Positions 34,797 to 40,953 of a stretch of 40,953 bases of DNA are shown piece after piece; within the stretch, counting starts at the first letter, position 1, and each line of letters begins with the position of its first letter. This DNA comes from Psychrobacter sp. FME6. Its GTDB lineage: Bacteria; Pseudomonadota; Gammaproteobacteria; Pseudomonadales; Moraxellaceae. Under the pieces are notes generated by a model. It had not been told where the DNA came from and made no database searches. It saw only the letters and a list, made by a program, of their open reading frames with translations. The translations under genes and the position numbers were made by a program. The DNA lies in contig NZ_RRYW01000019.1 of assembly GCF_014861365.1 (NCBI RefSeq), forward strand, positions 1 through 40,953, read 5' to 3'.

Positions 34797-36026
34797 TTAT
34801 TTAGCCGCTGCCATCAACTCTGCAAATTTATCAAACAGTGGCGCGGCATCATGCGGACCAGGGCTGGCTTCAGGGTGACCTTGGAAGCTAAAGACAGGCT
34901 TATTGGTCAGCTCAATACCTTGGTTAGTACCGTCAAACAACGAGCGATGGGTCGACTTAACGTTGTCTGGCAAGGTGTCTTCATCAACCGCAAAACCATG
35001 ATTTTGACTGGTAATCATAACCGTACCAGCAGCTAAATCTTGTACTGGATGGTTGGCACCATGATGACCAGTTTTCATTTTGATGGTGTTTGCGCCGCTG
35101 GCAAGACCAATCAGCTGATGACCTAAGCAGATACCAAAGGTTGGAATATCCGTTTCTTCAATGATATGACGTACCGCATCGATAGCATAGTCACAAGCAG
35201 CAGGGTCGCCAGGACCATTTGATAAGAAGATACCGTCTGGATTCATTTTGATAACGTCAGCAATAGGCGTTTGCGCTGGTACCACTGTCACATGGCAACC
35301 ACGGTCTACTAGCATACGTAGAATGTTGGTTTTGCTGCCAAAGTCATAAGCGACTACATTGTATTTTGCTTCAACATGGCTGCCAAGCTGTTTAAAGAAG
35401 CCGCCCGTACCGCTATCATGGCTGCCAGGTATATCACGGTTAAGCAGCGTATCTGATAAATCCCAGCTACCGGCTGTCCACTCAAACGTCGTCGGTGTAC
35501 AGCATTCTTTTGCTAAGTCCATGCCTTCTATGCCAGCGAATTCTTGCGCCAGTTTAATCGCTTGTTGCTCATCGTCGCTGCTAATCGTTTCACCATTAGA
35601 AGCAGTCATGATACAACCGTTTTGCGCCCCTTTATCACGTAGCAAGCGAGTCAGCTGACGTGTATCGATATCAGCGATAGCGACCGTGTTATGATTTTGT
35701 AGGTAATCGCTCAGTGATTCTGAGTTACGGAAGTTTGAGGTGACCATCGTCGCATCGCGGATGATAAGACCGTCAGCCCAGACTTTATGACCGTTGCCAG
35801 ATTCAGTATCTTCAGCGTTGGTACCGGTATTACCGATGTGCGGATAGGTGAGGGTGACGAGCTGACGTGCGTAACTTGGGTCGGTGAGAATCTCTTGATA
35901 CCCTGTCATGGCTGTATTAAAAACCACCTCACCGACACGATGACCGAGACTGCCGATACTCAAACCATGAAAAATCGTACCGTCTGCTAGTGCCAAAATT
36001 GCTTGTATTTCTGTCGATGAATTCAA
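34797..36026 (-). CDS. carA: Carbamoyl phosphate synthase, small (glutaminase) subunit
   Basis: CarA hydrolyses glutamine and channels ammonia to CarB. The start is TTG at 36026, nine bases after GGAGG; no ATG fits the N-terminus ([20 protein letters not shown]). The 409 aa exceed E. coli CarA (382) because of an extra loop of about 25 residues near 195-222 ([18 protein letters not shown]), between the N-terminal and glutaminase domains. The class I glutaminase triad is intact: Cys300 in FGICLGHQ, and His and Glu in [13 protein letters not shown]. The long leader may carry an attenuator (36162-36245). Confidence 0.97.
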   Translation of the reverse strand: MNSSTEIQAILALADGTIFHGLSIGSLGHRVGEVVFNTAMTGYQEILTDPSYARQLVTLTYPHIGNTGTNAEDTESGNGHKVWADGLIIRDATMVTSNFRNSESLSDYLQNHNTVAIADIDTRQLTRLLRDKGAQNGCIMTASNGETISSDDEQQAIKLAQEFAGIEGMDLAKECCTPTTFEWTAGSWDLSDTLLNRDIPGSHDSGTGGFFKQLGSHVEAKYNVVAYDFGSKTNILRMLVDRGCHVTVVPAQTPIADVIKMNPDGIFLSNGPGDPAACDYAIDAVRHIIEETDIPTFGICLGHQLIGLASGANTIKMKTGHHGANHPVQDLAAGTVMITSQNHGFAVDEDTLPDNVKSTHRSLFDGTNQGIELTNKPVFSFQGHPEASPGPHDAAPLFDKFAELMAAAK

Positions 36027-36161
36027 GGGTTGTTGCCTCCGCTGTTATTAGTGAGTGCCATGATTTTAATGATGAAAATTTTGCGCTAAAATAGCCTTTT
36101 ATCTCTATTTAACTGCTGCTAAATAACAATAAAAAAAGAGCCAGAGCCAAAATTTTTCCAC

Positions 36162-36245
36162 AAAAAAGCGAGAAGACATTATTGATGGAAACTACAAAAC
36201 CCACTAGATAGTGAATAGGTAACTTGCATCATGTCCGCTCGCTTT
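36162..36245 (-). promoter_or_regulatory. Possible attenuator hairpin in the carA leader
   Basis: On the minus strand AAAGCGAG (36245-36238) pairs with CTCGCTTT (36172-36165), and the second arm runs into three further T residues. The 65-nt loop encloses a 17-codon open frame. The distance between the arms is large, so folding is uncertain. Confidence 0.4.
36179..36232 (-). CDS. Possible leader peptide upstream of carA (17 codons)
   Basis: The frame from ATG 36232 encodes MMQVTYSLSSGFCSFHQ and ends with TAA at 36181-36179. GAGCGGA lies just before the ATG. The stop codon is seven bases from the 3' arm of the hairpin at 36162-36245, so a ribosome finishing the frame would cover that arm. The arrangement resembles a translational attenuator. 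It has no run of Arg codons. There is no proof that it is translated. Confidence 0.3.
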   Translation of the reverse strand: MMQVTYSLSSGFCSFHQ

Positions 36246-36446
36246 GGCACAGATTTTGCGCATTATACTAGAGTTTTGCGTTAAGGGCTAGCATCTTAAC
36301 TAGAGATAGGCTAATAAAATGCATATACAACCTAAAGCTTGCTTATTTATTCATAATACCTGTTATTTATTAAAAATTTGCCTCAGTTATTAATAGCATT
36401 TCTAAACGAATAAAAACTATAGAACGAATAAAAATCAGTAACAGCT

Positions 36447-36998
36447 TTAAAAATTATAATGAACCGATAAGCCGTAGTAATCTGGAGATAGGTTAGTGGC
36501 GATATGCAGTTGATCATCATAATAGCTTTTTGTTAAATACATGCTACTGGCAACCCCTAGAGCTGCACCAGCCAATACATCAACCGTATCATGTTCATCG
36601 GCTTCGACACGACTATAGGCAACAAAGCCTGCACTAATATAAGCAGGAATGCTATATTCTAAACCATAGCGTTTATGAATAAAGCTAGCACCTTGAAAAG
36701 CCCTTGAGGTATGACCAGAGGGAAAAGATTTATCATCGCTGCCATCAGGTCGTTCTTTATCAATCATCGTCTTTAAGGCATAAGTAGCGGCAACATTGGT
36801 AGCAAATGAGTAGTAAAATTGCTGTCGACCCTCTTTATCATCCATATAATAAGTGCTACCGTAAGCAACGGCAGGTATGGCAAAGGATAGAATGTCTCCT
36901 GCTTGTTCAATACCAGAGCTATTGGCTGCATGAGCAGGGGTAGCGACAATGATGCTACTGGATAACAATATAATCGCTGAATGTTTTTTGCTGATCAT
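36447..36998 (-). CDS. PAP2 superfamily phosphatase, exported
   Basis: A 183-aa predicted acid phosphatase or lipid-phosphate phosphatase. A signal peptide (MISKKHSAIILLSSSIIVATPAHA) directs it out of the cytoplasm. The three PAP2 motifs are KTMIDKERPDG (KX6RP), PSGHTS (PSGH) and SRVEADEHDTVDVLAG (SRX5HX3D), all complete. Short hydrophobic stretches such as YISAGFVAY and VLAGAALGVASSMYL suggest membrane association. The likely substrate is a lipid pyrophosphate or phosphate; it cannot be told from sequence. It is transcribed towards carA, with a 420-bp gap. Confidence 0.88.
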   Translation of the reverse strand: MISKKHSAIILLSSSIIVATPAHAANSSGIEQAGDILSFAIPAVAYGSTYYMDDKEGRQQFYYSFATNVAATYALKTMIDKERPDGSDDKSFPSGHTSRAFQGASFIHKRYGLEYSIPAYISAGFVAYSRVEADEHDTVDVLAGAALGVASSMYLTKSYYDDQLHIATNLSPDYYGLSVHYNF

Positions 36999-37037
36999 GG
37001 CGGCGAGCCTAAATAGGGTTTATTGGCGGCATTATAC

Positions 37038-37184
37038 TATAGTCAGTTCCATGTAAAAACGACACAGTAGGGCTGGAATGAATTTTTCATAGCCTCTGTC
37101 GGCGTAAGCACAGCAAGCTAGAAAAATTTATAGCAGTCGTACGTTATCACCTAATGTATCTGTTTTTATCGAGTATCGACTATA
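37038..37184. repeat. MITE-like palindromic repeat, copy B
   Basis: This 147-bp copy begins TATAGTC and ends GACTATA. TAAAAACGACACA on the left matches the complement of TGTATCTGTTTTTA on the right. The core at 37090-37118 reads TAGCCTCTGTCGGCG followed by TAAGCACAGCAAGC. It lies 102 bp before the gamma carbonic anhydrase gene and contains no reading frame. Confidence 0.7.
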
Positions 37185-37286
37185 CAGAACAGAGCTTTTA
37201 TTTTTGAATGTTCAACACGGCCTAAGCTTTACGATTATCGGGCTTTACAACATATTTTTATAAAAAATAACGACTAAGGATAGATT

Positions 37287-37823
37287 ATGATTTATCAATA
37301 TTTAGATAAGGTGCCTGAATTTGCAGTACCTTTTAATGGTTGGGTGGCAGATTCCGCGCAAGTCATGGGTGATGTATATTTGGGTCATCAAGCCAGTATT
37401 TGGTTTGGCGCGGTGCTGCGTGGCGATAACGAGCGTATCCATATCGGTGATTATAGTAACGTCCAAGAAAACAGCGTGATTCATACCGACGCAGGGATTG
37501 AGGTTAAAATCGGCAACTATGTGACGATTGGTCATTTAGCGATGCTGCATGGCTGTGAAGTCGGTGATAATAGCTTGATTGGAATTGGTGCTGTGGTTTT
37601 AAATAACGCCAAAATCGGTAAAAACTGTATCATTGGTGCCAAAGCCTTGGTTACAGAAGGCAAAGAGATTCCAGATAATTCGCTGGTGATGGGTGCCCCT
37701 GCAAAAGTGGTTAAGACATTAACCGACGAGCAAGCAGCGATGTTAAAGCTATCAGCCATGCATTATGCGGAGCGTTGTCAGCAGTTTAAAACAGGCTTAA
37801 CAGAGATAGCGATGCCTGATTAA
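37287..37823 (+). CDS. Gamma carbonic anhydrase family protein
   Basis: A 178-aa left-handed beta-helix protein of the gamma carbonic anhydrase/YrdA group. The hexapeptide repeats are visible ([38 protein letters not shown]). The three zinc-ligand histidines are His66, His83 and His88. The start ATG at 37287 has AAGGA seven bases upstream. Whether it hydrates CO2 is uncertain; many YrdA-type proteins have no measurable activity. Trimers are expected in the cytoplasm. A weak hairpin follows the gene. Confidence 0.92.
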   Translation: MIYQYLDKVPEFAVPFNGWVADSAQVMGDVYLGHQASIWFGAVLRGDNERIHIGDYSNVQENSVIHTDAGIEVKIGNYVTIGHLAMLHGCEVGDNSLIGIGAVVLNNAKIGKNCIIGAKALVTEGKEIPDNSLVMGAPAKVVKTLTDEQAAMLKLSAMHYAERCQQFKTGLTEIAMPD

Positions 37824-37859
37824 TTGTTAGCGCAGTAAGAAGGGTTTTATCAAAACAAT

Positions 37860-37885
37860 AGGATAGTATGATAATAGCCTATCCT
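37860..37885 (+). terminator. Weak terminator-like hairpin after the carbonic anhydrase gene
   Basis: AGGATAG (37860-37866) pairs with CTATCCT (37879-37885), followed by CTTTATG. The loop is 12 nt and the T-run is poor. Confidence 0.4.
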
Positions 37886-37943
37886 CTTTATGTCTTTTAT
37901 AGCGCTTTATAGTTGTACGTCATGGTGATAAATGCACCGAGTT

Positions 37944-38390
37944 TTATACCATAAGCATCATAATCAGCCAAATAATTGCAAAGATAATAATACCGATGAT
38001 AAGTCCGCGAAATATATCATGGCGTATAGAGTGGTCACTAAGATAAGTGTTGTTGCCTGTTTTGTCGATGTTTAAAGCATTGACGCTCTCAGCACCAGCG
38101 CTTTTACCAACGATGAAACCTATTAACGCGCCAAGCACTAACATAAATGGGGTAAATAGCCAAAATATATCGCCATTGCCCATACCGGCTATTGAGCGAA
38201 TGACCACGATGGCAAGGTCGATAAGTAGGCCGCCAAAACCGTACAGTAGTGCATTTAAGAGCGCATACAGTATGCGGTCTAAAGGCGACTGATAGCTCTT
38301 ACCTAATTGACGTCGTCTGATTTCTCTGATTGAGCGAGCAGGGCGTCGTGGTCTATTAAGCGAAGCGGTTTTATCATTAGACGCTTTCAT
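37944..38390 (-). CDS. Predicted inner-membrane protein of unknown function
   Basis: A 148-aa protein from the ATG at 38390. A GTG at 38429 would add 13 residues with no better ribosome site. The N-terminal 40 residues are very basic (RPRRPARSIREIRRRQ) and should face the cytoplasm. Three hydrophobic segments follow: ALLYGFGGLLIDLAIVVI (about 49-66), WLFTPFMLVLGALIGFIVG (77-95) and GLIIGIIIFAIIWLIMMLMV at the C-terminus. I do not recognise a family. It is divergent from the HAD gene. Confidence 0.65.
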   Translation of the reverse strand: MKASNDKTASLNRPRRPARSIREIRRRQLGKSYQSPLDRILYALLNALLYGFGGLLIDLAIVVIRSIAGMGNGDIFWLFTPFMLVLGALIGFIVGKSAGAESVNALNIDKTGNNTYLSDHSIRHDIFRGLIIGIIIFAIIWLIMMLMV

Positions 38391-38562
38391 GAAATTCTCT
38401 ATTTTTATTATTAAGTAGATTAAAGGCACGCTAAAGCAAATAATTTACCATAGTTTTGTTCGGTGAACAGTAGTGTTCTCGAAAAGTATTTATATTAAAG
38501 TCTATTCAGAAACTATCAACATCAAAGATTATAATTTTACACCACAATAATAAGGCTCCACT

Positions 38563-39264
38563 ATGCAAGCGACACAAGCACAGAACTCGCAAAAAGAACT
38601 GGCGTTATTTGATTTAGACCATACTTTACTCGATGTCGATAGCGACTATCTATGGGGCGAGTATATCGTCAAGCAAAACCTCGTCGATGAAGCTGAGTAT
38701 CGCACGGCCAATCAGAAGTTTTATCAAGATTATATCGAAGGCACGCTTGATGCGACGGAATATAATGAATTTGTGGCGCAGTTCTTGAGTAGCTTACCAA
38801 TGGACAAGCTCCATGCGCTGCGAGAAGACTATATTAAAAGTGAAATTGAGCCACATATTCGCCCAAAAGCGATGGAAGTGCTGTGTCAGCATATCGAAAA
38901 AGGTCATAATGTGGTGATTATTTCGGCAACCAATGACTTTGTGGTTTCGGCGATTGCCAAGCGCTTTGGTGTAGCAGATGCCAATGTGTTATCGACCCCA
39001 CTTGAGATACAAAATGAGCGCTATACGGGCAAGTTAACTGATAAGCCAAATTTTAAAGAAGGGAAGATTTACCATTTAGATAAGTGGCTCAATAAACAGC
39101 AATTGGCTGGTATTACCTTTGATAAGACTTATGCCTATTCAGATTCCAAGAATGATATTCCGCTGCTCGAATGGGCAGATGTGGCTATCTGCGTGTCACC
39201 CGATGAGGCGCTACAGGCGCATGCGTTAGCCCATCGCTGGGCAGTTGAAGATTGGTCAATTTAG
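38563..39264 (+). CDS. HAD-IB family hydrolase (SerB/CicA-like phosphatase)
   Basis: A 233-aa cytoplasmic phosphatase of the haloacid dehalogenase superfamily, subclass IB. Motif I is LALFDLDHTLLDVDSDYLWG, where the first Asp is the nucleophile and the second the acid/base. Motif II is VVIISATNDFVV, the conserved Lys is in NFKEGKIYHL and motif III is AYSDSKNDIPLLEWA. All catalytic residues are present. Members dephosphorylate phosphoserine, histidinol phosphate or similar small phosphates; the substrate cannot be assigned. AAGG lies before the ATG at 38563. It is 107 bp before prfB on the same strand. Confidence 0.88.
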   Translation: MQATQAQNSQKELALFDLDHTLLDVDSDYLWGEYIVKQNLVDEAEYRTANQKFYQDYIEGTLDATEYNEFVAQFLSSLPMDKLHALREDYIKSEIEPHIRPKAMEVLCQHIEKGHNVVIISATNDFVVSAIAKRFGVADANVLSTPLEIQNERYTGKLTDKPNFKEGKIYHLDKWLNKQQLAGITFDKTYAYSDSKNDIPLLEWADVAICVSPDEALQAHALAHRWAVEDWSI

Positions 39265-39371
39265 GCTGTTTTAATGATGAGCAATAAGAAATAATCAACC
39301 ATTTAACCTCAATCTCATTTAAAATAGCACCAGATTCGTTGGCTATTTATCTTAAAAACACAGGAACCTTT

Positions 39372-40467
39372 ATGGAAATTAATCCGTATCAAGAACAAAT
39401 CAAAGATTTATCAGAGCGTGGGCAGGACTTGCGGAGGTATCTTTGACTTCGATGGTAAGCAAGAACGCTTGGAAGAAGTCAACCTAGAGCTAGAAAATCC
39501 TGAGCTATGGAACGATCCAGAGCGTGCGACCAAAATTAATAAAGAAAAAAGCCAGCTTGACGGTGTTATCGACGTCGTAGTGTCGCTTGAGACCACCTTA
39601 GAAGATGCGTCTGCGATGCTAGAGTTAGCCGAAGAAGCAGAAGACGAATCACTGCTTGCTGATGTGCAAGCCGAGCTCGACAATGCTGAGAAGCGCGTGG
39701 CTGATTTAGAGTTCCGCCGCATGTTTAGCGGTGAGATGGATCCGAACAACTGCTATTTAGATATTCAATCGGGCAGTGGCGGCACAGAAGCGCAAGACTG
39801 GGCAGAAATGCTGCTGCGCATGTATACACGCTGGGCAGAAGCGCATAACTTTAAAGTTGATGTGATTGAAGTATCATCTGGCGGTGTTGCTGGCATTAAA
39901 TCAGCGACGATTGAGATTAAAGGCGATTATGCTTTTGGTTGGTTGCGTACCGAAATCGGCGTCCATCGCCTCGTACGTAAATCCCCATTTGATAGTAATA
40001 ACGGTCGCCATACGTCATTTGCTGCCGTATTTGTCTCACCTGAAGTCGATGATAATGTCGAGATTGATATCAATCCGGCTGACTTACGCACGGACACTTA
40101 CCGCTCATCAGGTGCAGGTGGTCAGCACGTCAATACCACTGATTCTGCGGTACGTATTACTCATGAACCGACAGGCGTGGTGGTGACCTGCCAAAACGAG
40201 CGTAGCCAACATGGTAACAAAGCCACGGCAATGAAAATGCTGCGTGCCAAGTTATATGAGCTTGAGATGCAAAAACGCATGGAATCACAGCAAGCGGTCG
40301 AAGACAATAAATCTGACGTCGGCTGGGGCAGTCAAATTCGCTCTTATGTACTGGATGATTCACGTATCAAAGACTTACGCACGGGCGTTGAAACCTTTAA
40401 TACGGGTGCTGTACTGGATGGTGATTTGGATCAATTTATTGAAGCCAGTTTAAAGGCTGGATTGTAG
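39372..40467 (+). CDS. prfB: Peptide chain release factor 2 (programmed +1 frameshift)
   Basis: RF2 recognises UGA and UAA stop codons and triggers release of the peptide. The frame starts at ATG 39372 (AGGAA upstream) and encodes 24 residues, ending at an in-frame TGA (39444-39446). A +1 shift on CTT (39441-39443) skips the T at 39444 and continues with GAC, giving 364 aa (E. coli: 365). The junction reads RRYL then [13 protein letters not shown]. The RF2 core has [19 protein letters not shown] with the catalytic GGQ. The stop-codon recognition loop reads SPFDS, as in RF2. No terminator is clear downstream, and an IS1-type element begins about 160 bp later. Confidence 0.97.
39432..39447 (+). 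promoter_or_regulatory. Autoregulatory RF2 frameshift site
   Basis: The sequence GGAGGTATCTTTGAC has an internal Shine-Dalgarno-like GGAGG, the slippery CTT and the TGA stop followed by C. This is the conserved RF2 frameshift signal: low RF2 leaves UGA unread and promotes the shift, which raises RF2. Confidence 0.95.
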
Positions 40468-40630
40468 TTGACACTATTAATATTGAAAGCAAGTGACATA
40501 CATAAATTATGTCATGCATGATGTAATAAAGAACACTCAACTCCGTTGTTCGCAAGCTCTCAAAGTCGTTCGCTTAGCTTTATTAAATCAAGCCTAAAAA
40601 GGGTGTGCTGTACTTATATAAAGCTAAATT
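40468..40630. other. Intergenic region between prfB and the IS element
   Basis: It contains an inverted repeat TGACATA-n7-TATGTCA at 40494-40514 without a T-run. No gene is visible. The right part borders the insertion point. Confidence 0.5.
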
Positions 40631-40953
40631 GGTGGTGTGTCAGAAAGTATGCTGAAGAAATAAAGGAGGGTGACAGCCAAAGCAAGATGATATATTTGAG
40701 GTTATGAAGACACAAATAGATATCAGCTGCCCCGACTGTCACAGTCCCAGTTTAAAGAAAAATGGCAAAAAAAGCTATGGCAAGCAGAATTATCAATGTA
40801 AGGACTGCAAACGTCAGTTTATTGGCGACCATGCATTAACTTATAACGGCTGTCACTCTAAAGTGGAAGAGCTTATACGGCTCATGACAGTTAGAGGCTG
40901 CGGTGTTAGAGATATTGCTATTATAGCCTCAGTTAGTATTGGTAAAGTGCTTA
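40631..40953 (+). mobile_element. IS1-type insertion sequence, left part
   Basis: The likely left end begins at 40631 with GGTGGTGTGTCAGAAAG, which resembles the GGT..TG start of IS1-family inverted repeats. The transposase starts 73 bp further on, as expected for IS1. The right end is outside the window, so the boundary and target duplication cannot be checked. Confidence 0.6.
40704..40953 (+). CDS. IS1 family transposase, N-terminal part (truncated by window edge)
   Basis: The frame from ATG 40704 has GAGG upstream and remains open to the window edge (83 codons). It begins with a zinc ribbon, Cys9-x2-Cys12 and Cys32-x2-Cys35 (CPDC and CKDC), flanking NGKKSYGKQNYQ. The QFIGDHALTYNGCHSKVEELIRLM stretch and a helix-turn-helix (RDIAIIASVSIGKVL) follow, as in InsA-type DNA-binding parts of IS1 transposases. 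The DDE domain lies outside the window. Some IS1 members make a single protein and others use an InsA/InsB frameshift; this cannot be seen here. Confidence 0.85.
   Translation, partial: MKTQIDISCPDCHSPSLKKNGKKSYGKQNYQCKDCKRQFIGDHALTYNGCHSKVEELIRLMTVRGCGVRDIAIIASVSIGKVL

Larger units (their letters stand above)
36027..36446. other. carA leader and promoter region, 420 bp
   Basis: On the minus strand a TATAAT box lies at 36267-36262, with a poor -35 (TAGCCC, 17 bp upstream). The transcript would start near 36255 and have a leader of about 229 nt. It contains a short open frame and a terminator-like hairpin, listed separately. The outer part (36290-36446) is AT-rich and unremarkable. Confidence 0.55.

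Noticed and set aside
39418..40467. prfB read as a 349-aa gene starting at 39418, or as a frameshifted pseudogene
   Set aside because: The upstream ATG at 39372, the RF2 N-terminus and the GGAGG-CTT-TGA-C site show ordinary programmed frameshifting.
1..40953. CRISPR array, tRNA or rRNA genes, or a defence island
   Set aside because: No regularly spaced repeats with unique spacers, no recognisable tRNA cloverleaf or rRNA segments, and no defence-gene cluster were seen on either strand.

Overview
The window looks like chromosome of a Psychrobacter-type member of the Moraxellaceae (Gammaproteobacteria). I base this on the character of the housekeeping proteins (RecR, RNase D, GcvP, CarAB, GreA, RF2), the moderate GC content, and short repeats that I associate with this genus. 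No database search was possible, so the genus is an inference. All motif, start-codon and RNA-fold calls were read by eye.

Layout. Positions 1-457 hold the 5' part of an IS30-type transposase (minus strand, cut by the window edge). Then come metZ, ybaB, recR and rnd on the plus strand (649-4658). A minus-strand block (4698-11216) holds a small lipase-like hydrolase and a glycine cleavage operon, transcribed gcvT-gcvH-nitroreductase-gcvP. Its leader (11397-11696) is a tandem glycine riboswitch with an unusually long, structured linker, followed by a 23-bp perfect inverted repeat just before the gcvT ribosome binding site. Plus-strand genes follow: ycgL, a small membrane protein, a MoxR-type AAA+ ATPase with a CoxE-like VWA partner, a flavohemoprotein (hmp) and a phytoene-desaturase-like FAD protein. 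On the minus strand are a phosphodiester glycosidase-type lipoprotein, a membrane-anchored FMN glutamate-synthase-like protein and a DIP1984-family protein. Glutaryl-CoA dehydrogenase and a GabD-type semialdehyde dehydrogenase (plus) could form the end of a lysine/glutarate catabolic route.

The right third is mostly minus strand: a GT4 glycosyltransferase, two exported proteins of unknown function, greA, and carA-carB with a leader that looks like an attenuator, then a PAP2 phosphatase. The plus strand then carries a gamma-type carbonic anhydrase, a HAD-IB phosphatase and prfB with its programmed +1 frameshift. The window ends inside an IS1-type element.

No obvious multi-gene defence, CRISPR or biosynthetic system is present. 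The most unusual material is non-coding: the riboswitch with its inserted stem-loop and adjoining palindrome, a family of three 138-163 bp palindromic MITE-like repeats (one with its core inverted relative to its ends), the carA leader-peptide/hairpin arrangement, and several short duplicated or inverted elements.
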